From NCBI GenBank assembly GCA_019912385.1, contig JAIOIW010000090.1:1-64000 (forward strand): a stretch of 64,000 nucleotides of DNA, given 5' to 3'. Below, in pieces: positions 7,794 through 16,295 of this stretch. The notes beneath the pieces are model-generated. The model had not been told where the DNA came from. It did not search any database and was given only the letters and a program-made list of their open reading frames with translations. Origin of the DNA: Notoacmeibacter sp. GTDB taxonomy: Bacteria; Pseudomonadota; Alphaproteobacteria; Rhizobiales; Rhizobiaceae. How positions within the stretch are numbered: position 1 is the stretch's first letter; each line of letters begins with the position of its first letter. Position numbers and translations under genes: made by a program.

Positions 7794-8152
7794 GCTTTCG
7801 CAAATGGTGCCGAGCCGCACGTTCCCGGCATTTCTGAACACTTGATGAATGGTGCTTTCGGCACCGGTTCATCATGGCTGTGCGAGTATGCCCCTATCGC
7901 CGTTGTTCGGGTCCAAATGGCCATCGGCGACGCCGGTTCGGGATGTCAACGTCCCTTCCATTCCGCCCGGCCTGCCGGGGTCGGTTTCGGCCAATCCGCA
8001 ACCGCACCCCGGCAGCGAACGGCAATTGCAAAGACCTTCAGCGAGAAATGCTTTGATTTTGCGGAGCCAGCCGCTATTGCCGAGACGGTCGCAGTACGGA
8101 TCGGGCGTCGCATCGTGCCCGGGAAACAGCGAATCTGATTCAGGACGGGTCG
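7794..8152. other. Intergenic region upstream of the hydrolase gene, no gene seen
   Basis: This 359-base region between divergent hsp20 and the hydrolase contains open frames on both strands, but none has recognisable protein content or a ribosome site. A small hairpin, GGTGC-N5-GCACC, lies near 7854-7868 without a T-run. The hydrolase promoter should be here, but I found no clear -35/-10 pair. Confidence 0.4.
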
Positions 8153-9121
8153 ATGGATATCAAGACTGATCTGCTGCTCGAAATACCGGAAAATCCGGTC
8201 CCGCCCGGTGCCGTGAGCGGTATGTTTGAAGCCTCCGACAGCCGCCACATCCGCTATGCCCGTTTTCCCGCGCAAAATCGCCCGCACAACGGGACCGTGA
8301 TCCTGTTGCACGGCCGCAATGAGTGCATCGAAAAATACTTCGAAACCATCGGCGACCTGGCAGGGCGCGGTTTTGGCGTCGCGACGTTCGACTGGCGCGG
8401 CCAGGGCGGTTCGGACCGCATGCTTCACGACCCTTCGAAAGGCTATGTCGACAACTTCCATTCCTATGTCGGCGATCTTGAGCAGTTCTTTGAAGATATC
8501 GTGCTCCCCGATTGCCGCGGGCCCTACTATATCCTGGCCCACTCCACCGGATCGCTGGTGGCGTTGCTCGCGAGCCCCAACTTGGTCAACCGCGTGCGCC
8601 GCATGGTGCTGGTTTCACCCTTGCTGGCGCTGGAGAAAAAGGGCCTGCCGATGGGCTCGATCGGCTTCATCGCCCGCGCGCTCAGTTTCCTCGGCCTGGG
8701 TTCCCTGTATATGACGGGCGGCTCCCGTTCCCGCGAACCCACCCCCTTTGCCGCCAACGTACTGACCACCGATCACCGCCGCTACACGCGCAATATCGCG
8801 ATCTACGAAGCAAGACCCGGCCTCGCCCTCGGCGGGCCGACGATCGCGTGGATCGACGCGGCTTGCCGTGCCATCGCCACGGTCAGCGATCCCGATTTCA
8901 TTGCGTCGATCCGCATTCCGGCCTTGCTCGTCCAGGCCGGTGCCGACATGGTCGTCTCTAACCCGGCGATCGAGGATTACGCCCGGCGAATGCGCTGCGG
9001 ATCCATGCTGACCATCGACGGCGCACGCCACGAGATCCTGCAGGAAGCCGATATCTACCGGGAACAGCTTCTGGCGGCCTTCGACGCATTTATTCCCGGC
9101 GAAGGCGCCGACATCGCCTGA
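8153..9121 (+). CDS. Alpha/beta hydrolase, lysophospholipase (PldB)-like
   Basis: The 322-residue protein has the serine hydrolase (S33 / hydrolase_4) layout. An oxyanion-region LLHGRNE is near residues 51-57, FDWRGQGGSDR near 79-89, and the nucleophile elbow AHSTGS puts the serine at 131. A late DGARHEIL supplies the likely catalytic histidine, and an acidic residue before it (VQAGADMVV) completes the triad. The family includes lysophospholipase L2 and monoacylglycerol lipases, so hydrolysis of a lipid ester is likely, but the substrate is not proven. No signal peptide is seen. AGGACGGG precedes the ATG. It ends 11 bases before the convergent hisN. Confidence 0.87.
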   Translation: MDIKTDLLLEIPENPVPPGAVSGMFEASDSRHIRYARFPAQNRPHNGTVILLHGRNECIEKYFETIGDLAGRGFGVATFDWRGQGGSDRMLHDPSKGYVDNFHSYVGDLEQFFEDIVLPDCRGPYYILAHSTGSLVALLASPNLVNRVRRMVLVSPLLALEKKGLPMGSIGFIARALSFLGLGSLYMTGGSRSREPTPFAANVLTTDHRRYTRNIAIYEARPGLALGGPTIAWIDAACRAIATVSDPDFIASIRIPALLVQAGADMVVSNPAIEDYARRMRCGSMLTIDGARHEILQEADIYREQLLAAFDAFIPGEGADIA

Positions 9122-9132
9122 AAAGAACCGCC

Positions 9133-9906
9133 CTATCCGTTCAGAACGGCAAGGGCCGCCTCGTGCAATTCGCGCGTCGCCGACGCCAGGATGTCGCCAC
9201 CCGTCTCCGCCGGCCCGCCGTCCCACCGCGTAACGATGCCGCCGGCCTGCTCGATGATCGGAATGAGGCCAACGATGTCGTAGGATTGCAGACCCGGCTC
9301 GCACGCCAGATCGACATGACCGGATGCGACCATGGCAAAGGCATAACAGTCGCAGCCATAGCGCGACAGGCGCACCTTGCTTTCCAGCGCATCGAAGCGC
9401 TGCCGCTTGCCGCCCTCATAGAGATGCGGTGTCGTCGTGAACAGGACCGCCCTCTCGAGCACCTTGGTCTTGCGGGTTTCGATACGGCGGTTGCCGCCCG
9501 GCCCTTCGTACCAGGCGCCGCTCTCGTCGGCATAATAGAGTTCTCCGGTGAACGGCTGCGACATCATGCCCGCCACCGCATCGCCCTTGTGGGTCAGGCC
9601 GCACAGCGTTCCCCACACCGGCAGTCCGGAAATGAAGGCGCGCGTGCCGTCGATCGGATCGATGACCCAGACATCGTCATGGCCGTCATTCAGCGCGCCG
9701 TGCTCCTCGCCGATGATGCCGTGACCGGGATAGTGCCGGCCAATCAGTTCCCGAATGGCGCGCTCGGCCTCGCGATCGGCCTCGGTCACCGGATCGAAGC
9801 CCGCGGCAAGCTTGTTGTCGACCGGCGTCGCGGCACGAAACCGCGGTAAGGTCTCTTCAGCGGCAACGGCTGCGACTGAGCGGAAAAAGGAAGCGTAATC
9901 GGTCAT
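9133..9906 (-). CDS. hisN: Histidinol-phosphatase, inositol monophosphatase family
   Basis: The 257-residue enzyme has the Mg-dependent inositol monophosphatase fold: Glu68 in GEEHG, DPIDGT at 83-88 with Asp83 and Asp86 as metal ligands, and a distal ACEPGLQSYDIVG with the last metal aspartate. The subgroup matches alphaproteobacterial HisN, which removes phosphate from L-histidinol phosphate in histidine synthesis. General inositol or 3'-phosphoadenosine phosphatases share the fold, so substrate is assigned by subgroup. It is apparently monocistronic. Its promoter region is shared with the divergently transcribed small RNA at 10069. Confidence 0.88.
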   Translation of the reverse strand: MTDYASFFRSVAAVAAEETLPRFRAATPVDNKLAAGFDPVTEADREAERAIRELIGRHYPGHGIIGEEHGALNDGHDDVWVIDPIDGTRAFISGLPVWGTLCGLTHKGDAVAGMMSQPFTGELYYADESGAWYEGPGGNRRIETRKTKVLERAVLFTTTPHLYEGGKRQRFDALESKVRLSRYGCDCYAFAMVASGHVDLACEPGLQSYDIVGLIPIIEQAGGIVTRWDGGPAETGGDILASATRELHEAALAVLNG

Positions 9907-10034
9907 GGATTATCCGGGAAATTCAGCTCTTGGGCGAGTGGCCACCGCACGCCCCCTCTCCGGAGGTCCGTCGGCACAGGCATGCAATATCAGGTTCGAA
10001 AACTCTATTCCAGCCGGTGGCCACCGTGGAACCC

Positions 10035-10062
10035 TTGACATTTGTGCAGCGCAACATAATTT
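10035..10062 (+). promoter_or_regulatory. Sigma-70-type promoter of the small RNA
   Basis: A consensus TTGACA (10035-10040) is followed after 16 bases by TAATTT (10057-10062). A predicted start near 10068-10070 lies exactly at the first base of a hairpin that opens the small RNA. No start codon with a ribosome site follows, so the promoter serves a non-coding transcript. Confidence 0.72.
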
Positions 10063-10068
10063 GAATCC

Positions 10069-10152
10069 GGACAGCTTGTTCTGTCCATGCCCTCTTTGGG
10101 CGTTTCCTCCCTAGACTTCGACCGCGTCGCATCGGCGATGCGGTCTTTTTTT
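10069..10152 (+). ncRNA. Small regulatory RNA with CCUCCC anti-Shine-Dalgarno motif, possibly AbcR/alpha-r15-like
   Basis: About 84 bases form three consecutive structures: hairpin GGACAG-CUUGUU-CUGUCC (10069-10086), hairpin GCCC-UCUUU-GGGC (10089-10101), an unpaired GUUUCCUCCCUAGACUUC (10102-10119), and a rho-independent terminator (10120-10152). The UUCCUCCC stretch complements Shine-Dalgarno sequences and resembles the exposed target-binding region of alphaproteobacterial trans-acting sRNAs of the AbcR (alpha-r15) or related families. A strong promoter lies directly upstream. It sits between hisN and an amidohydrolase gene, both on the other strand, so it is a free-standing gene and not a leader. 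Existence is well supported; family membership needs a covariance search. Confidence 0.75.
10120..10152 (+). terminator. Rho-independent terminator of the small RNA
   Basis: GACCGC-G-TCGC (10120-10130), loop ATCG and GCGA-T-GCGGTC (10135-10145) make an 11-pair stem including one G-U, followed by seven T (10146-10152). No plus-strand protein gene ends here, which supports the small RNA call. Confidence 0.9.
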
Positions 10153-10154
10153 GT

Positions 10155-11045
10155 TCATTCGGCTGCCAGGGGCGATGGCAGGAGCCATTCTTCCGGCAAC
10201 GCCATGAGATCGGCGGCAAATCGCATCAGATTGGCCTTCAGGACATCGAACCCGGCCGTCGGCTCGAGCGTACCTTCGTCCACGTAGAGGCCGCGGTTGA
10301 TCTCGAGTTGCAGTGCATGGAGGCGACGCGCCGGACGTCCGTAATGTTCGGTGATGAACCCGCCCGCATAGGGCTTGTTGTAGGCAACTGTGTAGCCCAA
10401 CCCCTTCAGCAGGCTCATCGCGTGGTCTGACAGGGCGGCCGATGCCGAAGTGCCGAAGCGGTCGCCGATGATGAAATCGGGGGATTTTCCTGTTTCGCCG
10501 GTGCGGATGCTCGCCGGCATCGAATGGCAGTCGACCACGACCGCAACACCGAATCGGTCGTGCGTAGTCAGCATGAGTTGGCGCAGGCGGCGATGATAGG
10601 GCTTGTACAGGAACTCGACGCGCGTCAGCGCTTCGGACACCGGAATGCGGCCCGCATAGATATACTGGCCCTCACCGACCAGCCGCGGCACGGTGCCCAG
10701 CCCACCGGCCACCCGCACCGAGCGCATGTTTGCCTGTGGCGGCAGGGGATCGGCGAACATCCGCTGGTCGAGTTCCCATGGCTCGCGGTTCACGTCGAGA
10801 TAGGCACGCGGAAAATTGGCGGCGAGCAGGGGCGCGCCCAGCGCCGTCACACCCGCCATCAGCACGTCGACATAGCTGTCTTCGGACCGGCGGATGGCAT
10901 GGCGCCCGAGCCGGGTCATCGCCAGGAACCGTTCGGGATAGTAGCGCCCGCTGTGCGGTGAGTTGAACAGGTAGGGCACGCGCTGCTCGGCCGGCGCATG
11001 CACGGTGAACGGCGCAACGTCGGAAAAATCGTGCTCCGCGCTCAT
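10155..11045 (-). CDS. N-formylglutamate amidohydrolase family protein
   Basis: The 296-residue protein matches the N-formylglutamate amidohydrolase (FGase/HutG) family of Zn-dependent hydrolases. It has NSPHSGRYYP near the N-terminus (SPHSG, metal-binding), RSEDSYVD, AYLDVNREPWELD, VVDCHSMP with a second metal histidine, GYTVAYNKPYAGGFITEHYG, and LQLEINRGLYVDE with a catalytic-region glutamate. Members split N-formyl- or other N-acyl-amino acids. No hut genes lie nearby, so a role in histidine breakdown is not supported by context. The start at 11045 is preferred to an upstream in-frame TTG. The gene ends three bases beyond the small RNA's T-run. Confidence 0.88.
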   Translation of the reverse strand: MSAEHDFSDVAPFTVHAPAEQRVPYLFNSPHSGRYYPERFLAMTRLGRHAIRRSEDSYVDVLMAGVTALGAPLLAANFPRAYLDVNREPWELDQRMFADPLPPQANMRSVRVAGGLGTVPRLVGEGQYIYAGRIPVSEALTRVEFLYKPYHRRLRQLMLTTHDRFGVAVVVDCHSMPASIRTGETGKSPDFIIGDRFGTSASAALSDHAMSLLKGLGYTVAYNKPYAGGFITEHYGRPARRLHALQLEINRGLYVDEGTLEPTAGFDVLKANLMRFAADLMALPEEWLLPSPLAAE

Positions 11046-11275
11046 GCCTTCGCTTCTCTTTCTGTCGGCGGATCGCCCATGCGACAAATCTGGCAGGACG
11101 GGGCGCGCCTGTCCAGAGCGCCGTATTGTCGGTTATCGGGCCTGCACCACGGCGCTGCGCCGCGCCTTATTTTACTCAACATTCACTTGATATTTACCCT
11201 CGCCCCTGCATATGAATCGCATGCTTGAAAGGGTGGCCTCAGCGCCGCGCGGGGCCAACAAGACGGACGGATGAC

Positions 11276-11638
11276 ATGAGGCGAATTCTGCTGGCTGAAG
11301 ACGACAACGACATGCGCCGCTTCCTCGTCAAGGCGCTGCAGAAGGCCGGATACGACGTTTGCGACTTCGACAATGGCGCTAGCGCCTACGAACGCTTGCG
11401 CGAGGAGCCCTTCAACCTGCTCCTGACCGACATCGTCATGCCGGAAATGGACGGCATCGAGTTGGCGCGCCGCGCTACCGAGATCGATCCCGACCTGCGC
11501 GTGATGTTCATCACGGGCTTTGCCGCGGTCGCCCTCAATCCGGATTCCAAGGCACCCAAGGACGCCAAGGTGCTTTCCAAGCCGTTTCACCTGCGCGACC
11601 TCGTCAACGAGGTCGACAAGCTGATGGACGCCGCCTGA
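11276..11638 (+). CDS. cpdR: CpdR-type single-domain response regulator
   Basis: The 120-residue protein is a lone receiver domain: acidic pocket AEDDND (7-12), phospho-acceptor Asp52 in LLTDIVMP, Thr/Phe switch ITGFAA and conserved lysine in LSKPF. It closely matches CpdR, the alphaproteobacterial adaptor. When unphosphorylated CpdR primes ClpXP for destruction of cell-cycle proteins; phosphorylation through the CckA-ChpT relay switches it off. The start at 11276 gives the family N-terminus MRRILLAEDD; a longer frame starts 17 codons upstream without homologous content. It is divergent from the amidohydrolase gene and lies directly upstream of tRNA-Val, a familiar arrangement for cpdR in rhizobia. 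Confidence 0.93.
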   Translation: MRRILLAEDDNDMRRFLVKALQKAGYDVCDFDNGASAYERLREEPFNLLLTDIVMPEMDGIELARRATEIDPDLRVMFITGFAAVALNPDSKAPKDAKVLSKPFHLRDLVNEVDKLMDAA

Positions 11639-11724
11639 GGCGGGCTTGCGGAGTTTACCTGGAAGACCCGACAAAACCTATTGACGGGCACCGTGGGAAT
11701 ATGGTGTATGCCCGCCACACGGAT

Positions 11725-11799
<75 letters not shown>

Positions 11800-11880
11800 T
11801 CCAGCCTTCTGAATGCTTTCCCGATTTCCGCGCCGGCAGATCGCGGCCCGGCCGCAGACCCTTGTCCGGGTGCGATCGGC

Positions 11881-13017
11881 TCAGTCCAGCGTGCGCCGGA
11901 ACCGCAGCAATGCCAGTCCCGCATAGATGAAGACGAAAAGCACCAGCACGGCCATCTCCACCGAAACCGACGCATAGTCGCCGCCTTTCAGCATCACCGC
12001 GCGGGTAAGGCGCAGGAAATGGGTCAGCGGGAAGATTTCGCCGAGCACCTGCGCCCAGCCCGGCATGCCGCGGTAGGGAAACATGAAGCCCGACAACAGC
12101 AGCGACGGCAGGAAGAAGAAGAAGGTGAGCTGCATCGCCTGCATCTGCGTGCGCGCCGCCGTCGAGATCGTGTAGCCGAGCAGCACCAGCGCCAGGACGA
12201 AGATGAAGATGCCGGTCAGCAGCAGCGACATCGAGCCGATGAACGGCACCGAGAACAATAGTTTCGCCGCAGCCAGCACGACCGCGACCTGCACCGCGCC
12301 GACCACCATGTAGGGCAGCACCTTGCCGAGCATGACCTCCAGCGCGCTCGACGGCATCGCCAGCAGGTTCTCCATGGTGCCGCGCTCCGTTTCGCGCGTC
12401 AGCGCCATCGAGGTCATCATCACCAGGATCATCTGCAGGATGACGCCCAGCAGGCCGGGGACGATGTTGTACTGCGTGATGCCCTCGGGATTGTAGCGCT
12501 TGTGGACCACCACCTCCAGCGCGTCGGCCTTTTGCTGCGCGGCCAGCGCCTCGGTGCCCTGCTCACGCAGCAGCGCCTGCGAAGCGACGGTGCCGAGCGT
12601 GGAGATCGCGCCCGACGCGACGGCCGGATCGGTGGCATCGGCCTCGATCAGGATTTGCGGGTGGTTGTCGCGTTCCACCCGGCGCGCGAAATCCGACGGG
12701 ATCGTCACCACGAAGGACACCGTGCCGTCCGCCAGCATCGCCTCGGCTTCCGACGGGCTGGCCGTCACGTCCTGGAACCGGTAGTAGCCGGTATTCTCCA
12801 GCGCCGTCACCATCGCGCGCGTATAGCGGTCCTGGCTGACCGTCACGAGCACCGCCGGCAATCCCTTGGGATCATTGTTGATCGCGAAGCCGAACAGCAC
12901 GAGCTGGATCAGCGGCACGCCCAGCATCATGGCGAAGGTGATGCGATCGCGCCGCATCTGGATGAACTCCTTCGCCAGCATTGCCCTGAGCCGGCCGAAT
13001 GAAAAATACCTGCTCAT
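11881..13017 (-). CDS. ABC-2 type transporter permease (YbhS/YbhR-like)
   Basis: The 378-residue membrane protein has one N-terminal transmembrane segment (about residues 24-46), a long external loop (about 50-180) and five to six C-terminal segments (about 180-375), the ABC2_membrane_3 pattern of drug or lipid exporters such as YbhS/YbhR. It is last in a cecR-hlyD-ATPase-permease operon and overlaps the ATPase gene by 4 bases (ATGA type). The E. coli homologous operon has two permease genes; only one is here, so the transporter may be a permease homodimer. Substrate is unknown; family members export antibiotics and other hydrophobic compounds. Confidence 0.85.
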   Translation of the reverse strand: MSRYFSFGRLRAMLAKEFIQMRRDRITFAMMLGVPLIQLVLFGFAINNDPKGLPAVLVTVSQDRYTRAMVTALENTGYYRFQDVTASPSEAEAMLADGTVSFVVTIPSDFARRVERDNHPQILIEADATDPAVASGAISTLGTVASQALLREQGTEALAAQQKADALEVVVHKRYNPEGITQYNIVPGLLGVILQMILVMMTSMALTRETERGTMENLLAMPSSALEVMLGKVLPYMVVGAVQVAVVLAAAKLLFSVPFIGSMSLLLTGIFIFVLALVLLGYTISTAARTQMQAMQLTFFFFLPSLLLSGFMFPYRGMPGWAQVLGEIFPLTHFLRLTRAVMLKGGDYASVSVEMAVLVLFVFIYAGLALLRFRRTLD

Positions 13018-13931
13018 CCCATATTGTCCGTCGAACGGCCCATGAACTGGATGAAAACGTCTTCCAGGCTGGTTTCGCCTTCATGGACGGTCACCTTGAA
13101 ATCCCGCGCCACTTCCTGGACCGATGTCATCAGCGCGGTGCGGTCCAGCCCCACAACGTGAAGGGACGTTCCGAAAGGCGCCACCTGGTCCACCCCCGGC
13201 ATGGATGCCAGCGCCTTGCTGGCACTGACCGTTTCGGGGCCTTCCAGAATGAACGTCGTCAGCCCCGCCCCGCGCACGACTTCCGGAACCGTGCCGCTGG
13301 CCAGCAGCTTGCCGTAGGAAATGTAGTTGATGCGGTGGCAACGCTCCGCCTCGTCCATGTAGTGGGTCGAGACCAGCACGGTCAGCCCGTTTGCCGCCAA
13401 ATGGTGGATCTCGTCCCAGAAGTCGCGCCGTGCCTTGGGATCGACGCCGGCGGTCGGCTCGTCGAGCAGAAGAAGCTTCGGCTTGTGCATGATGCAGGCG
13501 GCGAGCGCCAGGCGCTGCTTCCAGCCCCCCGACAAGGTGCCGGCCAATTGCCTGCGCCGCGAATGGAGGCCCAGATCCTCCAGCGTGTCGCGGACGACCG
13601 CGTCCACCGGATTCAACTGGTAGAGGCGGGCGACGAAGGTCAGGTTCTCCTCGATCGAAAGATCCTCGTAGAAGGAGAAGCGCTGCGTCATGTAGCCGAC
13701 CTGAAGCTTGATCTTCATGCTTTCGGTACGGATATTGTACCCGAGCACGGTGCCCTCGCCTTCGTCGGGCGTCAGCAGGCCGCACATGACCCGGATCGTC
13801 GTCGTCTTTCCGGAGCCGTTCGGTCCCAGGAACCCCGCGATCTCGCCTTGCGCAACGTCCATCGACACATGGTCGACGACGGTCTTGCCACCGAAGCGCT
13901 TGACGAGGCCATGCACCTCGATGGCGTTCAT
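13014..13931 (-). CDS. ABC transporter ATP-binding protein (YbhF-like, single domain)
   Basis: The 305-residue protein carries one complete nucleotide-binding domain: Walker A GPNGSGKTT (about 36-44), signature LSGGWKQRL, Walker B LLLLDEPTAGVD and switch histidine STHYMDEA. A C-terminal extension as in CcmA/drug-export ATPases follows. E. coli YbhF has two such domains fused, while this protein has only one. Its ATG overlaps the hlyD stop (ATGA) and its end overlaps the permease start, so the three are translated together. An earlier in-frame start exists, but homology begins at MNAIEVHGLVKRFG. Confidence 0.88.
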   Translation of the reverse strand: MNAIEVHGLVKRFGGKTVVDHVSMDVAQGEIAGFLGPNGSGKTTTIRVMCGLLTPDEGEGTVLGYNIRTESMKIKLQVGYMTQRFSFYEDLSIEENLTFVARLYQLNPVDAVVRDTLEDLGLHSRRRQLAGTLSGGWKQRLALAACIMHKPKLLLLDEPTAGVDPKARRDFWDEIHHLAANGLTVLVSTHYMDEAERCHRINYISYGKLLASGTVPEVVRGAGLTTFILEGPETVSASKALASMPGVDQVAPFGTSLHVVGLDRTALMTSVQEVARDFKVTVHEGETSLEDVFIQFMGRSTDNMG

Positions 13932-14884
13932 CGCGCCGCCCCAGGCAGGACAACATCGACGATCTGGCCGGGCTTGAGATCGGAAATCCCGTTGTCGGGC
14001 CGGGCCTCGACCAGGAAAACCAGCTTCTGCCTGTTTTCCAGCGAATAGATCACCGGCGGCGTGAATTCCGGATCCGTGGCGACATAGCTGACGGTCGCGG
14101 TCAGGCCGCGCGCACACCCGTCGCAATTGACCGACAGCTTCGTGCCGACATGCACCGCGGACAACACGGATTGCGGAACATACAGCCTGAGCTTGACCGC
14201 GCCTTCGGGCAAGACGGTCAACACCGGCGCCTGCGGCCCCGCGACCTCGCCAGGATTGCGGATGATGTCGAAAACGGTGGCGGGCCTGGGCGAGGAAAGC
14301 GTCCGGTTGCTCAACCGCCATTCGGCACTCTCCAGGGCTGCCTGCGCCTGCGCCACGGCCGCTTCGGCTGCGCGGATTTCGTCGGCGCGCGCCGGCAGGC
14401 GGGCAACCGCGAGATTGGCCTCCAGTTCGGCGACCTTCGCATTCGCTATCTTCAGCGCCGTCGTCGCATTGTCGTAGCTCGCCTGGGCCGCGATGCCGCG
14501 CTTGAGCAGATCGGCCTGGCGCTGCACGTCGCGTTCGGCCTCCTCGGCCTGCGCGCGCGCCGAATTCAGTGACGCCTCGATGACGGCGATTTCCTCGGGT
14601 CGCCGGCCCTCGGATATGTTCGCCAACTGGCTCTCGGCCTGTGCGATTGCCGCCCTGGCCTGCGCGACCGCGATCTCACTGTCCCTTTTTTCCATGATGG
14701 CGAGCGGCTGGCCGGCGGCAATGTGATCACCGCGTCTGACCCTGACTTCGGCAAGGCGCGCCGTCTCGATCGGTGCGATCAGCACGTATTCGCCCTCGAT
14801 ATATCCGGCCGCCAGCGGCACCTGCGGCGTACAGGGCGCAAGCAGGCCGCTCAAGACAGGAATTGCACAAATGAAGCCCATCAT
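13928..14884 (-). CDS. HlyD/YbhG-type periplasmic adaptor of an ABC exporter
   Basis: The 318-residue protein starts with a membrane anchor or signal sequence containing Cys18, a possible lipoprotein site though the lipobox is imperfect. It has the biotinyl-lipoyl-like halves of membrane fusion proteins (LIAPIETARLAEVRVRRGDHIAAGQPLA) and a long Ala/Glu-rich coiled-coil hairpin (about residues 70-190). The closest type is YbhG/HlyD_D23. It would link the inner-membrane ABC-2 complex to an outer-membrane channel such as TolC, encoded elsewhere. Its ATG overlaps the stop of the regulator gene. Confidence 0.87.
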   Translation of the reverse strand: MMGFICAIPVLSGLLAPCTPQVPLAAGYIEGEYVLIAPIETARLAEVRVRRGDHIAAGQPLAIMEKRDSEIAVAQARAAIAQAESQLANISEGRRPEEIAVIEASLNSARAQAEEAERDVQRQADLLKRGIAAQASYDNATTALKIANAKVAELEANLAVARLPARADEIRAAEAAVAQAQAALESAEWRLSNRTLSSPRPATVFDIIRNPGEVAGPQAPVLTVLPEGAVKLRLYVPQSVLSAVHVGTKLSVNCDGCARGLTATVSYVATDPEFTPPVIYSLENRQKLVFLVEARPDNGISDLKPGQIVDVVLPGAAR

Positions 14885-15549
14885 CGATTTGCTGCCTTTT
14901 TCGCTGCGATCAGTGCGCGCATGTTCGCCTTAAGGACGCGGATGATCTCTTCCGCTTCGCTCGGACCGACGCTTTTCCATTCCAGCCGCCTGAGCACGAG
15001 CGGCTGTCCGATCCTGAAATAGATGACCTGACCGATAAGGGCGAAAACCGCGATGCGCGTCTCCCCGCTCTCCGCCTCGCCGCCGGTCGCCGCCGCCCAA
15101 AGCCGGCACAGCGCCTTGTGGATTGGCGCGACGAACTCGTCGTAGATGATGTCGACCGCCGGCCCGGCGCCGGTGATCTCACGAACCATGAACGCCGCGA
15201 TGTCGCGGGCCTCCGGCCGCACGACCATGAAACCGACGATCATCGACAACAGGTTTTCCAGCGTGCCGAGCGCCGCCTCTTCGTCGAAGCGGATTTCGCC
15301 CACAAGCGAAGCGCTGCCCGTCACCTGCTTCAGCCGCGCCACGATCGACTCCGCACAGGCGACGCGAAGCCCGTCCTTGCCGCCGAAATGATAGGCGATC
15401 GACGCGATATTGGCATTGGCCTCTGCGGCAATGTCGCGGGTTGACGTCGCCTCGAAACCCTTGCTGCCGAACAGCTTGAGTCCGGCGGCCACAAGCGCCT
15501 CGCGTGTCTGCTGCGACATGCCACTTCTCGTTTGGGGTTTGCTGGCCAT
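14881..15549 (-). CDS. TetR-family regulator, CecR (YbiH)-like, first gene of export operon
   Basis: The 222-residue protein has an N-terminal TetR helix-turn-helix (ALVAAGLKLFGSKGFEATSTRDIAAEANANIASIAYHFGGKDGL split over about residues 17-60; conserved IAYHFGGKDGL) and the C-terminal domain typical of CecR/YbiH (DUF1956). CecR controls the ybhGFSR export operon in E. coli and is the first gene of that operon, as here. A 16-base perfect palindrome 28 bases upstream of the start is the probable operator for self-repression, relieved by an unknown ligand. It overlaps hlyD by 4 bases. Confidence 0.88.
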   Translation of the reverse strand: MASKPQTRSGMSQQTREALVAAGLKLFGSKGFEATSTRDIAAEANANIASIAYHFGGKDGLRVACAESIVARLKQVTGSASLVGEIRFDEEAALGTLENLLSMIVGFMVVRPEARDIAAFMVREITGAGPAVDIIYDEFVAPIHKALCRLWAAATGGEAESGETRIAVFALIGQVIYFRIGQPLVLRRLEWKSVGPSEAEEIIRVLKANMRALIAAKKAANR

Positions 15550-15576
15550 CCGGCGCCTCCAGTCAGGAATTTATTA

Positions 15577-15592
15577 AATCAATCGATTGATT
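15577..15592. promoter_or_regulatory. Palindromic operator before the CecR-like export operon
   Basis: AATCAATCGATTGATT is a perfect 16-base palindrome in an AT-rich stretch 28 bases before the regulator's start codon. Both its position and symmetry fit a TetR-family operator overlapping the promoter. Confidence 0.65.
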
Positions 15593-15751
15593 AAATCAAG
15601 AGCAATCTGCGGATTGCTGCGAAATCTTGATGAACCCGGGCTTGCCCGTTCCGACACGAATTCTTGAACAGGCGCGCGCGCATCGGCTTGACTGCCGAAG
15701 TCATGGCTGGGCGAATGCCGGTCTTCGATCCACACCGGTATCGGTACGGAA

Positions 15752-16235
15752 ATGACGCACGCACCCGGGTCCAGCCTCAACTTTGCGCGATTGCCCGACA
15801 TCCCGCGGACGAGGTCATCGCGCACATGTCCGATCCCCGCGTCGCGAAACACGTGCCTCTCCTGACCGGCAAGTGGGACCGGAAAAGACACGCGGAATTC
15901 GTCTCGGCCGAGGAGGAATGCTGGCGCCGCGATGGGCGCGGTCACTGGGCGATCCTGCACGATGGCGCCTATGCCGGCTGGAGCGGGTCCAGAAAGAAGG
16001 CGACGAATGGGATTTCGGACTGGTGCTGAAGCCGGAATGTTACGGGCTCGGTGCTCGCATCGTCCGCGACGCGCTCGTCTTCGCCAGGGCCGACGAGCGG
16101 ATCCCCTTCGTGACTTTCCTCCTGCCGCCGTCGCGCCGGCATTAGCGCGGCCTTGCCCGGCTCGGCGCCCGTTTTGTCGAAGAGGTCGAGTACGAAGGCG
16201 CGCGGTTCCTGAAATTCCGCCTGGACGTGCAATGA
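15752..16235 (+). pseudogene. Broken GNAT-family N-acetyltransferase
   Basis: Acetyltransferase-like protein (RimJ/RimL type) is spread over different frames. From about 15795 one frame reads HPADEVIAHMSDPRV and, later, GHWAILHDGAYAGWSG; near 15983 a single missing base shifts the reading to VQKEGDEWDFGLVLKPE and YGLGARIVRDAL. That frame meets a TAG at 16143-16145, after which the same frame continues RGLARLGARFVEEVEYEGARF to a natural stop at 16233. A further shift may lie near 15790, because the best N-terminus (ATG at 15752, MTHAPGSSLNFA) is in another frame. At least one frameshift and one nonsense change make it non-functional unless they are sequencing errors. Confidence 0.75.
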
Positions 16236-16295
16236 CCGGCCCTCCACCGGCAATCAGCACTCAAGGCGGACAGGATCGATCAGATCCGCGAAACC

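Noticed and set aside
7683-8138. Open frames on both strands between hsp20 and the hydrolase gene
   Set aside because: They have no ribosome sites and no recognisable content, and one begins inside the ROSE/promoter region.
10155-11045. hutG of a histidine-utilisation operon
   Set aside because: No hutH, hutU or hutI genes lie nearby; only the broad N-formylglutamate amidohydrolase family can be assigned.
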